Assembly: GCF_002909445.1 (NCBI RefSeq)
Contig: NZ_PPXC01000004.1
Coordinates: forward strand, 1 to 64,000
Length of the DNA: 64,000 nucleotides
Source: Arthrobacter glacialis
GTDB taxonomy: Bacteria; Actinomycetota; Actinomycetes; Actinomycetales; Micrococcaceae
Direction of reading: 5' to 3'
Both the position numbers and the translations under genes were made by a program. Below the pieces are notes generated by a model. It saw nothing but the letters and a program-made list of their open reading frames with translations, was not told the DNA's origin and did no database searches. Within the stretch, counting starts at the first letter, position 1; each line of letters opens with the position of its first letter. Of the stretch, positions 1-12,400 are shown piece after piece.

Positions 1-78
1 AGGCTTCCGCTCCACCGGCACAGCAGCATTACGCTGCTCAATCCGCAACAACTTACGTCCCTCAGGTGCCAACGTCAT
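1..78 (-). CDS. lipA: Lipoyl synthase, N-terminal fragment (cut by window edge)
   Basis: Only the first 26 codons lie in the window, read leftward from ATG at 76-78. The start MTLAPEGRKLLRIEQRN followed by AAVPVERKP is typical of actinobacterial LipA, the radical-SAM enzyme that inserts sulfur into protein-bound octanoate to make lipoate. AGGAGT about 7 bases upstream of the ATG supports this start. The Fe-S cysteines lie beyond the edge and cannot be checked. It follows sdaA on the same strand and ends a glycine-cleavage cluster. That fits its job, because GcvH must be lipoylated to work. The family call rests on a short stretch, though a characteristic one. Confidence 0.8.
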   Translation of the reverse strand, partial: MTLAPEGRKLLRIEQRNAAVPVERKP

Positions 79-133
79 GTCAATACTCCTTCAAGCGGCG
101 CCGGCAAGATGCCATGGCCTGGTTGTTTCTGAA

Positions 134-211
134 CTTATGCGGTGAACTCGTGCTGGGTTCTGCGCATGCGTGCTTATGCGTTGAACTCGTGCCGGGTTTG
201 GCGCATACGTT
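134..211. repeat. Two-copy imperfect tandem repeat between sdaA and lipA
   Basis: Two adjacent 39-bp units (134-172 and 173-211) both begin CTTATGCG and share TGAACTCGTG, with about seven differences. They fill half of the 149-bp gap between the sdaA stop and the lipA start. No open frame in them looks coding. A leftover duplication or a transcript-processing site is possible. Confidence 0.6.
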
Positions 212-227
212 CATGGTTTCACCGGTG

Positions 228-1625
<1,398 letters not shown>

Positions 1626-1711
1626 GTGAGTACCTCACTAAAGACTAAATTCCTTCCGCCAGTGAAACCTGGCGGAGGGCCGGGCACACCCTTGGATAAT
1701 GCCCAGCCTAT

Positions 1712-1751
1712 TCCCTGCGGCGACGGCCATCAATGGCCGTCGCCGCAGGGA
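1712..1751 (-). terminator. 18-bp perfect hairpin after glyA
   Basis: Arms 1712-1729 and 1734-1751 are perfect reverse complements with a 4-base loop. The hairpin lies 13 bases past the glyA stop. A second, smaller hairpin (CCGCCAG/CTGGCGG, 1655-1676) sits between it and sdaA. No clear T-run follows, so it could attenuate transcription or stabilise a 3' end instead of terminating fully. Confidence 0.6.
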
Positions 1752-1764
1752 GCTACTGTACCGC

Positions 1765-3090
1765 CTAGGACAGATTTGTCACTGACGGGTAGAGCGGGTG
1801 GGCTGTTGCAAGTGCTTCAACCCGGGTGCGCAGACCGGACAAATCCGCGTCAGCGTCGGCCAGAAGGGCCTCAGCAATGATGTCCGCCACTTCGGCAAAG
1901 GCGGCCTCGCCGAAACCGCGAGTGGCCAGAGCCGGGGTACCGATGCGCAGGCCGGAGGTGACCATGGGCGGGCGGGGATCAAACGGAACGGCGTTGCGGT
2001 TGACCGTGATGTCAATGGCAGCCAGCCTGTCCTCGGCTTCCTGGCCGTTGAGCTCGCAGTTGCGCAGGTCAACGAGGACCAGGTGGACGTCGGTCCCGCC
2101 GGAAATCACGGAGATTCCCTTGGCCGCGACATCCGGCTGGATCAGGCGGTCGGCCAGAAGTCGGGCACCCAGCAGCACCCGCTCCTGGCGTTCCTTGAAT
2201 TCTTCCGAGGCGGCGATCTTGAAGGCCACAGCCTTGCCAGCGATGACGTGCTCCAGCGGCCCGCCCTGCTGGCCCGGGAACACGGCGGAGTTGATCTTCT
2301 TGGCAATGTCGGCGTCGTTGCTCAAGATGATGCCGCCGCGGGGGCCAGCAAGGGTCTTGTGCGTGGTGGACGTGGTGACGTGGGCGTGCGGCACCGGTGA
2401 GGGGTGCAGCCCGGCGGCCACCAGGCCGGCGAAGTGTGCCATGTCCACCATGAGGTAGGCACCGACTAGATCCGCGATGCGGCGGAATTCGGCGAAGTCC
2501 AGCTGCCGTGCGTAGGCGGACCAGCCGGCAACAATCAGGGCTGGCTTGTGCTCGAGCGCCAGGCGCTCAACCTCAGCCATGTCTACCTGGTGGGTGTCCT
2601 CGCGGACTTGGTACGGGACCACGTTGTAGAGCCGGCCGGAGAAGTTGATCTTCATGCCGTGCGTCAGGTGCCCGCCGTGGGCCAGGTTCAAGCCCATGAT
2701 GGTGTCGCCCGGCTTGATGAGCGCGTGCATGACGGAGGCGTTGGCCTGGGCGCCCGAGTGCGGCTGGACGTTGGCGAAGCCGGCCCCAAACAGGTCCTTG
2801 ACCCGGTCGATGGCCAGCTGCTCAATAACGTCCACGTGCTCGCAACCGCCGTAATAGCGGCGGCCCGGGTAGCCCTCGGCATACTTGTTGGTCAGCACGG
2901 AGCCCTGGGCCGCCATGACGGCCGCCGCAGTGTGGTTCTCCGAGGCGATCATTTCCAGGCCGGTCCGCTGGCGGGACAGCTCGGCGTCGATCTGCACGGC
3001 GATTTCCGGATCCAACGCGGACAACGGAGCATCCAGGCTGGCCGATGTCACCTGAACGTAGTCCACGGTTGCTGCGTCGGCGCGGCTCAC
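1765..3090 (-). CDS. glyA: Serine hydroxymethyltransferase
   Basis: The 441-residue PLP enzyme interconverts serine plus THF with glycine plus 5,10-methylene-THF. Visible hallmarks are EMIASENH near the N-terminus, [26 protein letters not shown], and the PLP lysine K245 in [15 protein letters not shown]. The chosen GTG start overlaps the gcvH stop (GTGA), implying translational coupling. The N-terminal extension before LSALDPEIA is slightly longer than in many homologues, so a later start is possible. Next to the glycine cleavage genes it can combine a second glycine with the methylene-THF they release, giving serine. Confidence 0.97.
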   Translation of the reverse strand: MSRADAATVDYVQVTSASLDAPLSALDPEIAVQIDAELSRQRTGLEMIASENHTAAAVMAAQGSVLTNKYAEGYPGRRYYGGCEHVDVIEQLAIDRVKDLFGAGFANVQPHSGAQANASVMHALIKPGDTIMGLNLAHGGHLTHGMKINFSGRLYNVVPYQVREDTHQVDMAEVERLALEHKPALIVAGWSAYARQLDFAEFRRIADLVGAYLMVDMAHFAGLVAAGLHPSPVPHAHVTTSTTHKTLAGPRGGIILSNDADIAKKINSAVFPGQQGGPLEHVIAGKAVAFKIAASEEFKERQERVLLGARLLADRLIQPDVAAKGISVISGGTDVHLVLVDLRNCELNGQEAEDRLAAIDITVNRNAVPFDPRPPMVTSGLRIGTPALATRGFGEAAFAEVADIIAEALLADADADLSGLRTRVEALATAHPLYPSVTNLS

Positions 3091-3470
3091 AGTTCCCCGC
3101 CATTGGCAGCTGCGTACTCGTCGGCGGACAGGAGCGGACCCTCAGACTCCACGGCCACCTTGAACAACCATCCGGCACCGTAGGGATCGGAGTTGATCAC
3201 GGCCGGATCCTCGACGGCGGCCGTGTTGACTTCGCTGACCTCGCCAGTGACCGGGGAGTACAGGTCCGAGACGGACTTGGTTGACTCAATCTCGCCACAC
3301 GCCTCACCGGCGGTGACAGTGGAGCCCACCTCAGGCAGGTCCACATACACAATGTCGCCCAGCGCGTCGGCGGCGACGGCGGAGACACCAATCGTGGAGG
3401 GGCCGGCGCCATCAGCGGCGATCCACTCGTGCTCGGCGGAGTACTTCAGTTCAGGAGCTACTTTGCTCAT
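3087..3470 (-). CDS. gcvH: Glycine cleavage system H protein
   Basis: This 127-residue lipoyl carrier shuttles the aminomethyl group between GcvP and GcvT. The lipoyl lysine is K65 in [15 protein letters not shown], followed by the PVTGEV turn, and the length is normal. Two consecutive ATG codons occur at 3471-3473 and 3468-3470. The second has better spacing from the weak GGA upstream and was chosen. Upstream in-frame sequence runs into the palindrome at 3537-3628 and does not look like protein. The stop overlaps the glyA start. Confidence 0.95.
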   Translation of the reverse strand: MSKVAPELKYSAEHEWIAADGAGPSTIGVSAVAADALGDIVYVDLPEVGSTVTAGEACGEIESTKSVSDLYSPVTGEVSEVNTAAVEDPAVINSDPYGAGWLFKVAVESEGPLLSADEYAAANGGEL

Positions 3471-3536
3471 CATGATCCGTTCGTTAAGTGTTGTGAAGGC
3501 TATTTGCAGAGGATGGAGGAGGGGAACAGGCGCGCA

Positions 3537-3628
3537 GCGAGGTGGGGGCTGGCGGTGTGGTGGGCGCCGCCGCGGACACACCGACGAAGTCGTGTGTGGC
3601 GCGGCGCGGGCACCAGCCCCCACCTCGC
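3537..3628. repeat. Nested 92-bp palindrome inside the gcv operon
   Basis: Outer arms GCGAGGTGGGGGCTGG (3537-3552) and its exact complement (3613-3628) enclose further nested complementary blocks around CACACCGAC/GTCGTGTGTG. The element lies in the 221-bp gap between gcvT and gcvH, which are on the same strand, so it would fold inside the polycistronic RNA. It could alter gcvH-glyA expression relative to gcvPT, or be a resident intergenic repeat. Confidence 0.7.
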
Positions 3629-3691
3629 GAGAGCGCCGGTCCGTCGCCGGGATCTGAACTAGCGAAACCCCGGCGACGGTCCGCGCAGAAG

Positions 3692-4813
3692 TTACTTTTG
3701 GCGCTTGTAGAACGGCAGGGCAACCACTTCGAAGGCCTCAGCTTTGCCGCGGAGATCCACGTCAAGCAGGGTGCCGGGTTCGGCGTGCGCCACGTCGACG
3801 TAGGCCATGGCGACCGGGTAGCCCAGGGTGGGGCTGGGCTGGCCGGAGGTGACCTCGCCGATGGTGGCGCCGTCCTTCAGGACCGGGTAGTGGCCGCGGG
3901 CTGAGCGGCGGCCAAGACCCTTCAAGCCAACCAGCTTGCGGCCTGTGGTGGAGCCTTCACCGGCTTCCTTGATGGCGGCGAGTGCTGCCTTGCCGACAAA
4001 GTCGCTTTCCTTGGCCAACGAAACCACGGGGCCCAGTCCTGCGGAGTACGCGTGCCCGGTGACGGACAGCTCGTTGCCGTACAGCGGCATGCCGGCTTCC
4101 AGACGGAGCGAATCCCGGGAGGCCAAGCCAGCCGGGATGAGCCCCTGGTCTTGTCCGTTGGTCAGCAGTATCTGCCACAGGGCGGCGGCGTCGGCGTTGG
4201 GGATGTAGATTTCGAAGCCGTCTTCGCCGGTGTAACCGGTGCGTGCCAGCAAGAGCTCCTGGCCGTTAATCGTCACATCGACAGCAGCGTAGTACTTCAG
4301 CTCGGTCACCAGGGAGTGCTGCTCCGCAGGCACCAGCGTCAGCAGGATGGCTTCGGCGTTGGGCCCCTGAACGGCGATCAACGACGTCTCTGCGGAGACA
4401 TCCTTGACCTCTACATCGAAGCCTGCGGCGCGCTCAGCCAAGAGCCCTGCCACGGTTGCGGCGTTACCGGCGTTGGGGACCACCAGGTACTTCTCGTCGC
4501 TGCGGCGGTAAGAGATCAGATCGTCGATGATGCCGCCGTCGGCGTTGCAGATCAGCGAGTACTTGGCCTTGCCCACGGCAACGGCTGACAACTTGCCAGC
4601 AAGTGCGTAGTCCAGGAAGGCTGCGGCGTCGGGGCCACTCACCCAAACCTCGCCCATGTGGGAGAGGTCAAAAAGGCCTGCGGCGTTGCGGACTGCGTGG
4701 TGTTCGGCCAGCTCCGAGGAGTACTTCAGCGGCATCTGCCAGCCACCAAAGTCGGTGAATGACGCGCCGGCCTTCTCGTGCTCGCCGTAAAGGGCTGTGT
4801 GGTTCTCAGTCAT
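3692..4813 (-). CDS. gcvT: Glycine cleavage system aminomethyltransferase (T protein)
   Basis: The 373-residue THF-dependent enzyme releases ammonia and methylene-THF from aminomethylated GcvH. Motifs include [42 protein letters not shown] and [14 protein letters not shown]. The ATG at 4813 has GAAGGAATT just upstream. The open frame continues upstream into the end of gcvP but that extension is not conserved in type. It starts 34 bases after gcvP, so the pair is clearly cotranscribed. Confidence 0.96.
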   Translation of the reverse strand: MTENHTALYGEHEKAGASFTDFGGWQMPLKYSSELAEHHAVRNAAGLFDLSHMGEVWVSGPDAAAFLDYALAGKLSAVAVGKAKYSLICNADGGIIDDLISYRRSDEKYLVVPNAGNAATVAGLLAERAAGFDVEVKDVSAETSLIAVQGPNAEAILLTLVPAEQHSLVTELKYYAAVDVTINGQELLLARTGYTGEDGFEIYIPNADAAALWQILLTNGQDQGLIPAGLASRDSLRLEAGMPLYGNELSVTGHAYSAGLGPVVSLAKESDFVGKAALAAIKEAGEGSTTGRKLVGLKGLGRRSARGHYPVLKDGATIGEVTSGQPSPTLGYPVAMAYVDVAHAEPGTLLDVDLRGKAEAFEVVALPFYKRQK

Positions 4814-4847
4814 GGGAATTCCTTCGCGGTGGTGGTTAGTGAACGCT

Positions 4848-7739
<2,892 letters not shown>

Positions 7740-7789
7740 GAGGAACTCCAAGATACGGCCGAACCAAGGGGGTGCGGCATGGGTGGGTT

Positions 7790-7977
7790 CCTCCCCGCTC
7801 TGTCTTGGACCTGAGAGATTCCGCGGATTTGTCATCCGCTTTGCACCGTCGGTGAGCTGGGGTTTCCCGCAGCTGCTTTCCAGAGTTGCCTCACCATGAC
7901 GGTACGGGGGCCTGAGAGATTCCTGGGGAGGATTTGCTCCTACGGCGCCGCCACATTGCTGGGAGGACTCTCCCGCC
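7790..7977 (-). promoter_or_regulatory. Tandem glycine riboswitch upstream of gcvP
   Basis: Read on the minus strand, the element opens with GGCGGGAGAG and contains AATCTCTCAGGCCC, then GAGGCAACTCTGGAAAGC, and a second AATCTCTCAGGTCCAAGACA. These are the conserved cores of two consecutive gcvT-type glycine aptamers. It ends about 50 bases before the gcvP ATG. This is the classical position for glycine-activated expression of the cleavage operon. Confidence 0.95.
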
Positions 7978-8195
7978 ACGGTTCGAAAGGCGTATTAAGA
8001 TATGGGTGATTCGAAGCACACATTACACGATAGATTGTTTCCGTCCAAACATTGTCCGGTCTGCGAACTAATTTTTCCGGACATCACCTCTAGCTCCCGG
8101 CCACATACTGAACTCATCTTGCACGCGGTCAAAGATCAAGATAATCTGTGACTCGCGTCACCAAACTAAAGTTATTTGAAGTGCCTATGATCCGC
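7978..8195. other. Divergent promoter region between two glycine riboswitches
   Basis: This AT-richer 218-bp gap must hold both promoters. On the plus strand TATGAT at 8185-8190 would start transcription right at the riboswitch. GATAAT near 8143 is an alternative. Neither has a convincing -35 box. No gene or clear operator palindrome is visible. Confidence 0.45.
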
Positions 8196-8412
8196 GGCGG
8201 GAGAGTTCCGCCGGTACATCTGCGCGAAGCGCAGACATCAAGTGGGCGCCGAAGGAGCAAACCCTCCCCGGGAATCTCTCAGGCCCATGTACCGCCGTGG
8301 CGAGGCAACTCTGGAAAGCAGCCCGAACATCCGGGCTCACCGACGGTGCAAGCGTCCCCTTGATTTCTAAGGAAACGCGGAAACTCTCAGGTCCAAGACA
8401 GAGTGGGGAGGA
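8196..8412 (+). promoter_or_regulatory. Second tandem glycine riboswitch, upstream of cycA-purU
   Basis: The plus strand repeats the same core blocks: GGCGGGAGAG at 8196, GGAATCTCTCAGGCCC, GAGGCAACTCTGGAAAGC, then ACTCTCAGGTCCAAGACAGA. That is two aptamers in series, with a longer peripheral stem in each than in the gcvP copy. It ends about 47 bases before the TTG start of the permease gene, so it should control that gene and purU. Confidence 0.95.
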
Positions 8413-8459
8413 AGCAAATCTTCGTGGTGCACCCTGCCACCTAAACGAAGGGCCTTCCT

Positions 8460-9938
8460 TTGACGATCCACCAATCCATCACCACACCCGAGGCCGAGCC
8501 CCACCTTGAGCGGCAGCTGAGCAACAGGCATATTCAGCTCATCGCCATCGGCGGCGCCATCGGAACCGGCCTGTTCATGGGCTCCGGCAAGACCATCTCC
8601 GCAGCCGGCCCCTCGGTGATATTTGTGTACATGATCATCGGTTTCATGCTGTTCTTCGTCATGCGCGCCATGGGTGAGCTGCTGTTGAGCAACCTCCATT
8701 ACAAATCTTTTAGCGATTTTGCTGCGGATCTTTTGGGCCCATGGGCCGGCTTCTTTACCGGCTGGACGTACTGGTTTTGCTGGGTCATCACCGGCATCGC
8801 CGATGTCATCGCCATCGCGGCCTACTCGGAGGTACTCTTGCCGGGGATCGAGCTGTGGATCCCCGGGGTAGTCACCATCGGAATTTTGCTGGTCCTGAAC
8901 CTGACCACCGTGAAAGCCTTTGGCGAAACGGAATTTTGGTTTGCCCTGATCAAGATCATTGCCATTGTTGCCTTGATCGGTGTGGGCTTGTTCATGATCT
9001 TCAGCCGTTTCCAATCTGACACCGGAACGGCGAGCTTCACGAACCTGTGGAGCCACGGCGGACTCTTCCCCAATGAATTCATGGGCTTTGTTGCCGGATT
9101 CCAGATCGCCGTCTTTGCCTTCGTGGGCATTGAGCTCGTGGGAACCACCGCAGCCGAGGCCAAGGATCCGGAAAAGAACCTGCCCAAGGCCATCAACTCC
9201 ATTCCCATCCGCGTCCTGCTTTTCTATGTGGGCGCACTGGTCATCCTGATGTCGGTCATTCCCTGGACGCAGTTCGTCGCAGGCGAAAGCCCGTTTATCG
9301 CCATGTTCTCCATGGCGGGACTCGGCGCGGCTGCCACCATCATCAATCTCGTGGTCCTCACGTCCGCGATGTCCAGCGCCAACTCCGGCATCTACTCCAC
9401 CTCCCGCATGGTCTATGGTCTGGCGCAGGAGGGCGATGCCCCCTTCCGGTTTTCCAAGTTGTCCAAGCGCAAGGTCCCCAACAATGCGCTGTTTCTCTCC
9501 TGCGTTTTGCTCCTCTCCAGCATCGTGCTGCTGTACGTCGGCGAGGATGTCAGCAAGGCCTTTGAAATGGTCACAACCGTGGCCGCTGTCTGCTTCGTCT
9601 TTGTCTGGTCCATCATTCTGGCCAGCTACCTCGCCTTCCGCCGGCGCCGCCCTGAACTGCATGAATCCTCGAAGTTCAAAATGCCTGGCGGCATTCCCAT
9701 GGTCTATGTTGTCTTCGCCTTCTTTGCCTTTGTCCTGTGGGCCCTGACCACTCAGGTGGATACGCTGATTGCCCTGCTGGTGACCCCCTTGTGGTTCATT
9801 GTGCTGGCTGTGGTCTGGTACCTCGTAGGCAAGACCCCCAGCCACCGGGCCCGCTACGCGAAGTTCAAGGCAGATCTTGAATCTGAACGAGTTTCCGCGC
9901 AGGGACCGCTCGGAGCTGAGAGCTCGGCAGGAAAATGA
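8460..9938 (+). CDS. cycA: D-serine/D-alanine/glycine-type APC permease
   Basis: The 492-residue APC-superfamily proton symporter has about 12 membrane segments. NRHIQLIAIGGAIGTGLFMG in TM1, then GFMLFFVMRAMGELLLSNL, GWTYWFCWVITGIADV and GIELVGTTAAEAKDPEKNLP all match Escherichia coli CycA very closely. That supports import of glycine, alanine, D-serine or D-alanine. Translation appears to start at TTG 8460 with AAGG upstream; the N-terminus then aligns well with CycA. The gene sits under its own glycine riboswitch and overlaps purU by ATGA, so glycine import and folate recycling are expressed together. Confidence 0.93.
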   Translation: MTIHQSITTPEAEPHLERQLSNRHIQLIAIGGAIGTGLFMGSGKTISAAGPSVIFVYMIIGFMLFFVMRAMGELLLSNLHYKSFSDFAADLLGPWAGFFTGWTYWFCWVITGIADVIAIAAYSEVLLPGIELWIPGVVTIGILLVLNLTTVKAFGETEFWFALIKIIAIVALIGVGLFMIFSRFQSDTGTASFTNLWSHGGLFPNEFMGFVAGFQIAVFAFVGIELVGTTAAEAKDPEKNLPKAINSIPIRVLLFYVGALVILMSVIPWTQFVAGESPFIAMFSMAGLGAAATIINLVVLTSAMSSANSGIYSTSRMVYGLAQEGDAPFRFSKLSKRKVPNNALFLSCVLLLSSIVLLYVGEDVSKAFEMVTTVAAVCFVFVWSIILASYLAFRRRRPELHESSKFKMPGGIPMVYVVFAFFAFVLWALTTQVDTLIALLVTPLWFIVLAVVWYLVGKTPSHRARYAKFKADLESERVSAQGPLGAESSAGK

Positions 9939-10840
9939 GCACCGGTCCGCTGACGCCGTCGGCCAAAGTTCCTGCGAATCCTCAGGAGGGTGGGTCATTC
10001 ATCCTCACCCTCGATTGCAACGAATCCCCGGGGATCGTGCATGCCGTGGCGCAGTACCTGCTGGACCACGGATGCTACATCGTGGACATCAAGCAATTCG
10101 GTGACCAGCTGGTGCGGCACTTCTTCATGAGGGTTCATTTCATAGCCGGCGTTGGTGGGCCAAGTCCTGAAGACCTCCGGCAGGAATTCGCGCCGGTGGC
10201 CCAGCAATGGGGCATGAATTGGCGTCTTGAACCGCAGGTCCGCAAGGAACGCATCATGGTCATGGTCTCGAAGTTTGGCCATTGCCTCAACGACCTGCTT
10301 TTTCGCGCCCGAACCGGTGAATTGCCGGTGGAAATTGTTGCCGTCGTCTCCAATCACGAGACCCACAGGGACCTGGTTGACTGGCACGGGATCCCGTTCC
10401 ACCACATCCCCGTAACGCCTGAAACGAAGCCGGCCGCCGAAGCAGAGTTGCTGACGCTGGTCGAGGAGTACAAGGTTGAGCTGGTTGTTCTGGCACGCTA
10501 CATGCAGGTTCTCAGTGACAACCTTACGTCCGTACTATCTGGACGGGCCATCAACATCCACCATTCCTTCCTGCCAAGCTTCAAGGGCGCCAAGCCGTAT
10601 CACCAGGCCTACGATCGTGGCGTCAAGACCGTAGGTGCGACGGCCCACTACGTCAATGCCGAACTGGACGAAGGCCCGATCATCGCCCAACAGGTCATCG
10701 ACGTGGACCACACATTCAGTCCTGCGGATCTCGTGGCTGTTGGCAAGGATGCTGAGTGCAAGGCCCTGACCAACGCCGTCCGGTGGCATGCCGAGGGCAG
10801 GATCATTTTGTCGGGGAACCGGACCGTGGTGCTGCGCTAG
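9935..10840 (+). CDS. purU: Formyltetrahydrofolate deformylase
   Basis: The 301-residue enzyme hydrolyses 10-formyl-THF to formate plus THF. An N-terminal ACT domain (LTLDCNESPGIVHAVAQYL, about residues 24-42) precedes a formyl-transferase domain. That domain carries the conserved NIHHSFLPSFKGAKPYHQA block and YVNAELDEGPIIAQ. The ATG overlaps the cycA stop, so the two are translationally coupled. In E. coli, PurU balances the methyl-THF and THF pools in response to glycine and methionine. Placing it under a glycine riboswitch suggests it supplies free THF to the glycine cleavage system when glycine is plentiful. Confidence 0.95.
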   Translation: MSTGPLTPSAKVPANPQEGGSFILTLDCNESPGIVHAVAQYLLDHGCYIVDIKQFGDQLVRHFFMRVHFIAGVGGPSPEDLRQEFAPVAQQWGMNWRLEPQVRKERIMVMVSKFGHCLNDLLFRARTGELPVEIVAVVSNHETHRDLVDWHGIPFHHIPVTPETKPAAEAELLTLVEEYKVELVVLARYMQVLSDNLTSVLSGRAINIHHSFLPSFKGAKPYHQAYDRGVKTVGATAHYVNAELDEGPIIAQQVIDVDHTFSPADLVAVGKDAECKALTNAVRWHAEGRIILSGNRTVVLR

Positions 10841-10908
10841 GTCTGCCATCCTAGGTCAACCGATGAGGCTCCCCACGAGGTGAACTCCCGTGCAGATCAT
10901 GAAGAACG

Positions 10909-10955
10909 ACGGCGGCGCAAGGTACAGCCAGTTTTTGGCCATCTTGGGCCGCCGT
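10909..10955 (+). terminator. Possible hairpin after purU
   Basis: ACGGCGGCGCAAG (10909-10921) pairs with CTTGGGCCGCCGT (10943-10955) with one mismatch and a 21-base loop, about 70 bases past the purU stop. There is no U-run after it, so termination is only a suggestion. Confidence 0.35.
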
Positions 10956-11007
10956 TGATTTGGCACCTAGGTGGCGCACCCCGACCACCGGGAGGATGCC
11001 GCGCCTG

Positions 11008-11271
11008 TTACCTCGCGGAACGCTCGGCACAGCTCACGTATGAGCCCACAGGACCAGAGAGCTTCGCGCTGGTTGTCACATAGGTGCCCACTGGCCCGGA
11101 CGGCTGCGCGTCGGTTGTCACATAGCTGCCTGGACGTGCGGCAGGCTTCGCATCAGTTGTCACGTAGCTTCCCGCGGGGGCCCAGCTCGCTGCTCGGGAT
11201 CCCCCATCAGCATGCTCGCTCATGTACAGGCGGATATGGGGATGGCGGGAGGAAAAGGTGGATGTTGTCAA
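11008..11271 (-). CDS. Small protein with four GSYVTT-type 14-residue repeats, function unknown
   Basis: The 87-residue product starts at TTG 11271, which has AAAGGAATT upstream; an ATG at 11223 would give 71 residues but lacks a ribosome site. The C-terminal half is a tandem repeat: GSYVTTDAKPAARP, GSYVTTDAQPSGPV, GTYVTTSAKLSGPV, then GSYVSCAERSAR. The G-S/T-Y-V-T/S core is held at an exact 14-residue (42-base) period while linkers and codons vary. That argues for selection on the protein and not simple slippage. No signal peptide or membrane segment is seen. It follows the Fur-family gene on the same strand after 119 bases and may be cotranscribed. I do not recognise its function. Confidence 0.6.
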   Translation of the reverse strand: MTTSTFSSRHPHIRLYMSEHADGGSRAASWAPAGSYVTTDAKPAARPGSYVTTDAQPSGPVGTYVTTSAKLSGPVGSYVSCAERSAR

Positions 11272-11390
11272 GATAATTCCTTTGCGGTTGCTTGATGAGG
11301 GCGCAACAAATCACGCCACGTCATGTGGTTGGTGGCAGTAGCAATGGAGCTATCTGGCCAAAAAAAGGGGGGCGCCGTACGCGCTGCAGG

Positions 11391-11828
11391 CTATGGGACG
11401 GCGGTCTGGCACTGGGAGCACAGGCCCCAGAAGGTTATTTCAGCGGTCTGAACGGCGAAACCGTTCATGTTCGACGGCGTCAGGCAGGGACTCTCCCCGA
11501 CTACGCAGTCCACATCTTCCACACTCTTGCAGTTGAGGCAGACCATGTGATGATGGTTGTCGCCCACGCGGGCCTCGTAAAGCGCTGCGGAGCCAGCGGG
11601 CTCGATTTTTCGAACCAATCCGGCCGATACCAGCGCAGCCAAAACGCCGTAGACCGCTTGCAGGGACGTCTTCGGCAGGGGCGTGGAGACCTGGGAGAAA
11701 ACTGCTTCGGCATCCAGATGGCCACTGGTGGCAAGAACACCAAGAACGGCCACGCGGGGTGCCGTCACTTTCAGTCCGGCCAACCTAAGCCGTACCTCTA
11801 AATCGTCTGCTTGCGCGTCCCGTCCCAT
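11391..11828 (-). CDS. Fur-family metalloregulator, FurA/CatR-like
   Basis: The 145-residue protein has the Fur winged helix LRLAGLKVTAPRVAVLGVL near residues 14-32 and the HHH metal site DNHHHMVCLNCKSVEDVDC. It also has a C-terminal LCSQCQ pair, giving two CxxC motifs for structural zinc. The DNHHH...VDC pattern resembles FurA/CatR peroxide-sensing repressors, which usually sit beside catalase genes; none is present here. There is no ribosome site, and a promoter with -10 TAGTAT predicts an almost leaderless mRNA. A 27-bp palindrome overlaps that promoter, so autorepression is likely. Confidence 0.85.
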   Translation of the reverse strand: MGRDAQADDLEVRLRLAGLKVTAPRVAVLGVLATSGHLDAEAVFSQVSTPLPKTSLQAVYGVLAALVSAGLVRKIEPAGSAALYEARVGDNHHHMVCLNCKSVEDVDCVVGESPCLTPSNMNGFAVQTAEITFWGLCSQCQTAVP

Positions 11829-11842
11829 AACTCAATACTAAC

Positions 11843-11869
11843 AGTTGTTTTGATTTACTCAAAACAACT
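11843..11869 (-). promoter_or_regulatory. Perfect 11-5-11 palindrome overlapping the fur-type promoter
   Basis: AGTTGTTTTGA (11843-11853) is the exact reverse complement of TCAAAACAACT (11859-11869), with a 5-base spacer. On the minus strand TTGAGT can act as -35, with TAGTAT as -10 after 16 bases, so the palindrome covers the -35 and spacer. Transcription would start a few bases before the ATG. This is the expected layout for an autoregulatory Fur-family operator. Confidence 0.7.
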
Positions 11870-12017
11870 ATGCGCGGTCACGCACCAGGCCTGCCCGCCC
11901 AAGACTTGGCGCCGTGCTTGGCGGCGGCCACAGTACTTGAGAAAATGGGGACCGCCCCGAAGGCTCCTCCCTTCGGACCCACAGACACGAAGATGAGTTA
12001 TTGGATGGGGGTTTCAC

Positions 12018-12389
12018 ATGTTCGAGGTGATCATTAGCGGCGGCGAGCCGACGGGGATGATGCTGGCCAGCGAGCTGGGGCAGCACAACGTGGGCGTGCT
12101 CGTGCTGGAGAAGGATGCCGAGCGGCACCCGGTAGCCGGAGGAGTGCTGACCCTCACCCGAGCACAATCGGAATTGATCTCTCCCGAGCCCGGCCCGCAG
12201 GCAGGGCTCCGGCTGCTGACTGAGCTGATGGATTTGCCGGACGTCAGCCGTTTCCTGGCCGAGAAGATCACCGGGTCTGGATCCGTTACGACTTCGTCGA
12301 AGGACCCGAGATGCTCGGGCGACGACCAGGAGGACCACCTGCACCACCTGCACCACCTGCCCACAGGGTATGGGGCAGCCTCCGAGTGA
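12018..12389 (+). pseudogene. Remnant of an FAD-dependent monooxygenase (rifampicin monooxygenase/PheA-TfdB type)
   Basis: The start MFEVIISGGEPTGMMLASEL plus VLVLEKDAE is the FAD-binding N-terminus of aromatic or rifampicin monooxygenases, although the middle glycine of GGGPTG is a glutamate. The frame then jumps at once to a C-terminal-like stretch (TRAQSELISPEPGPQ, LLTELMDLPDVSRFLAEKI). The typical continuation WIRYDFVEGPEMLGRR is only readable after a frameshift near 12274. A family member has about 480-500 residues, so some three quarters is deleted. A CACCACCTG triplet repeat follows near 12336. This is a clear gene remnant. Confidence 0.8.
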
Positions 12390-12400
12390 GGTGGCGAGGC

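Noticed and set aside
3474-3623. N-terminal extension of GcvH
   Set aside because: The extra 51 residues would be encoded by the palindrome region, and GcvH families start at the [10 protein letters not shown] position.
7740-7979. N-terminal extension of GcvP
   Set aside because: The in-frame codons are riboswitch sequence; the family N-terminus and ribosome site fit ATG 7739.
11050-11200. Possible CRISPR-like array from the spaced GTTGTCACATAG copies
   Set aside because: The 42-base period is coding in one frame with conserved amino acids; unit and spacer lengths and degeneracy do not fit CRISPR.
12336-12362. CACCACCTG triplicate as a functional repeat
   Set aside because: Three copies of a 9-mer inside a decayed gene are best explained by slippage.
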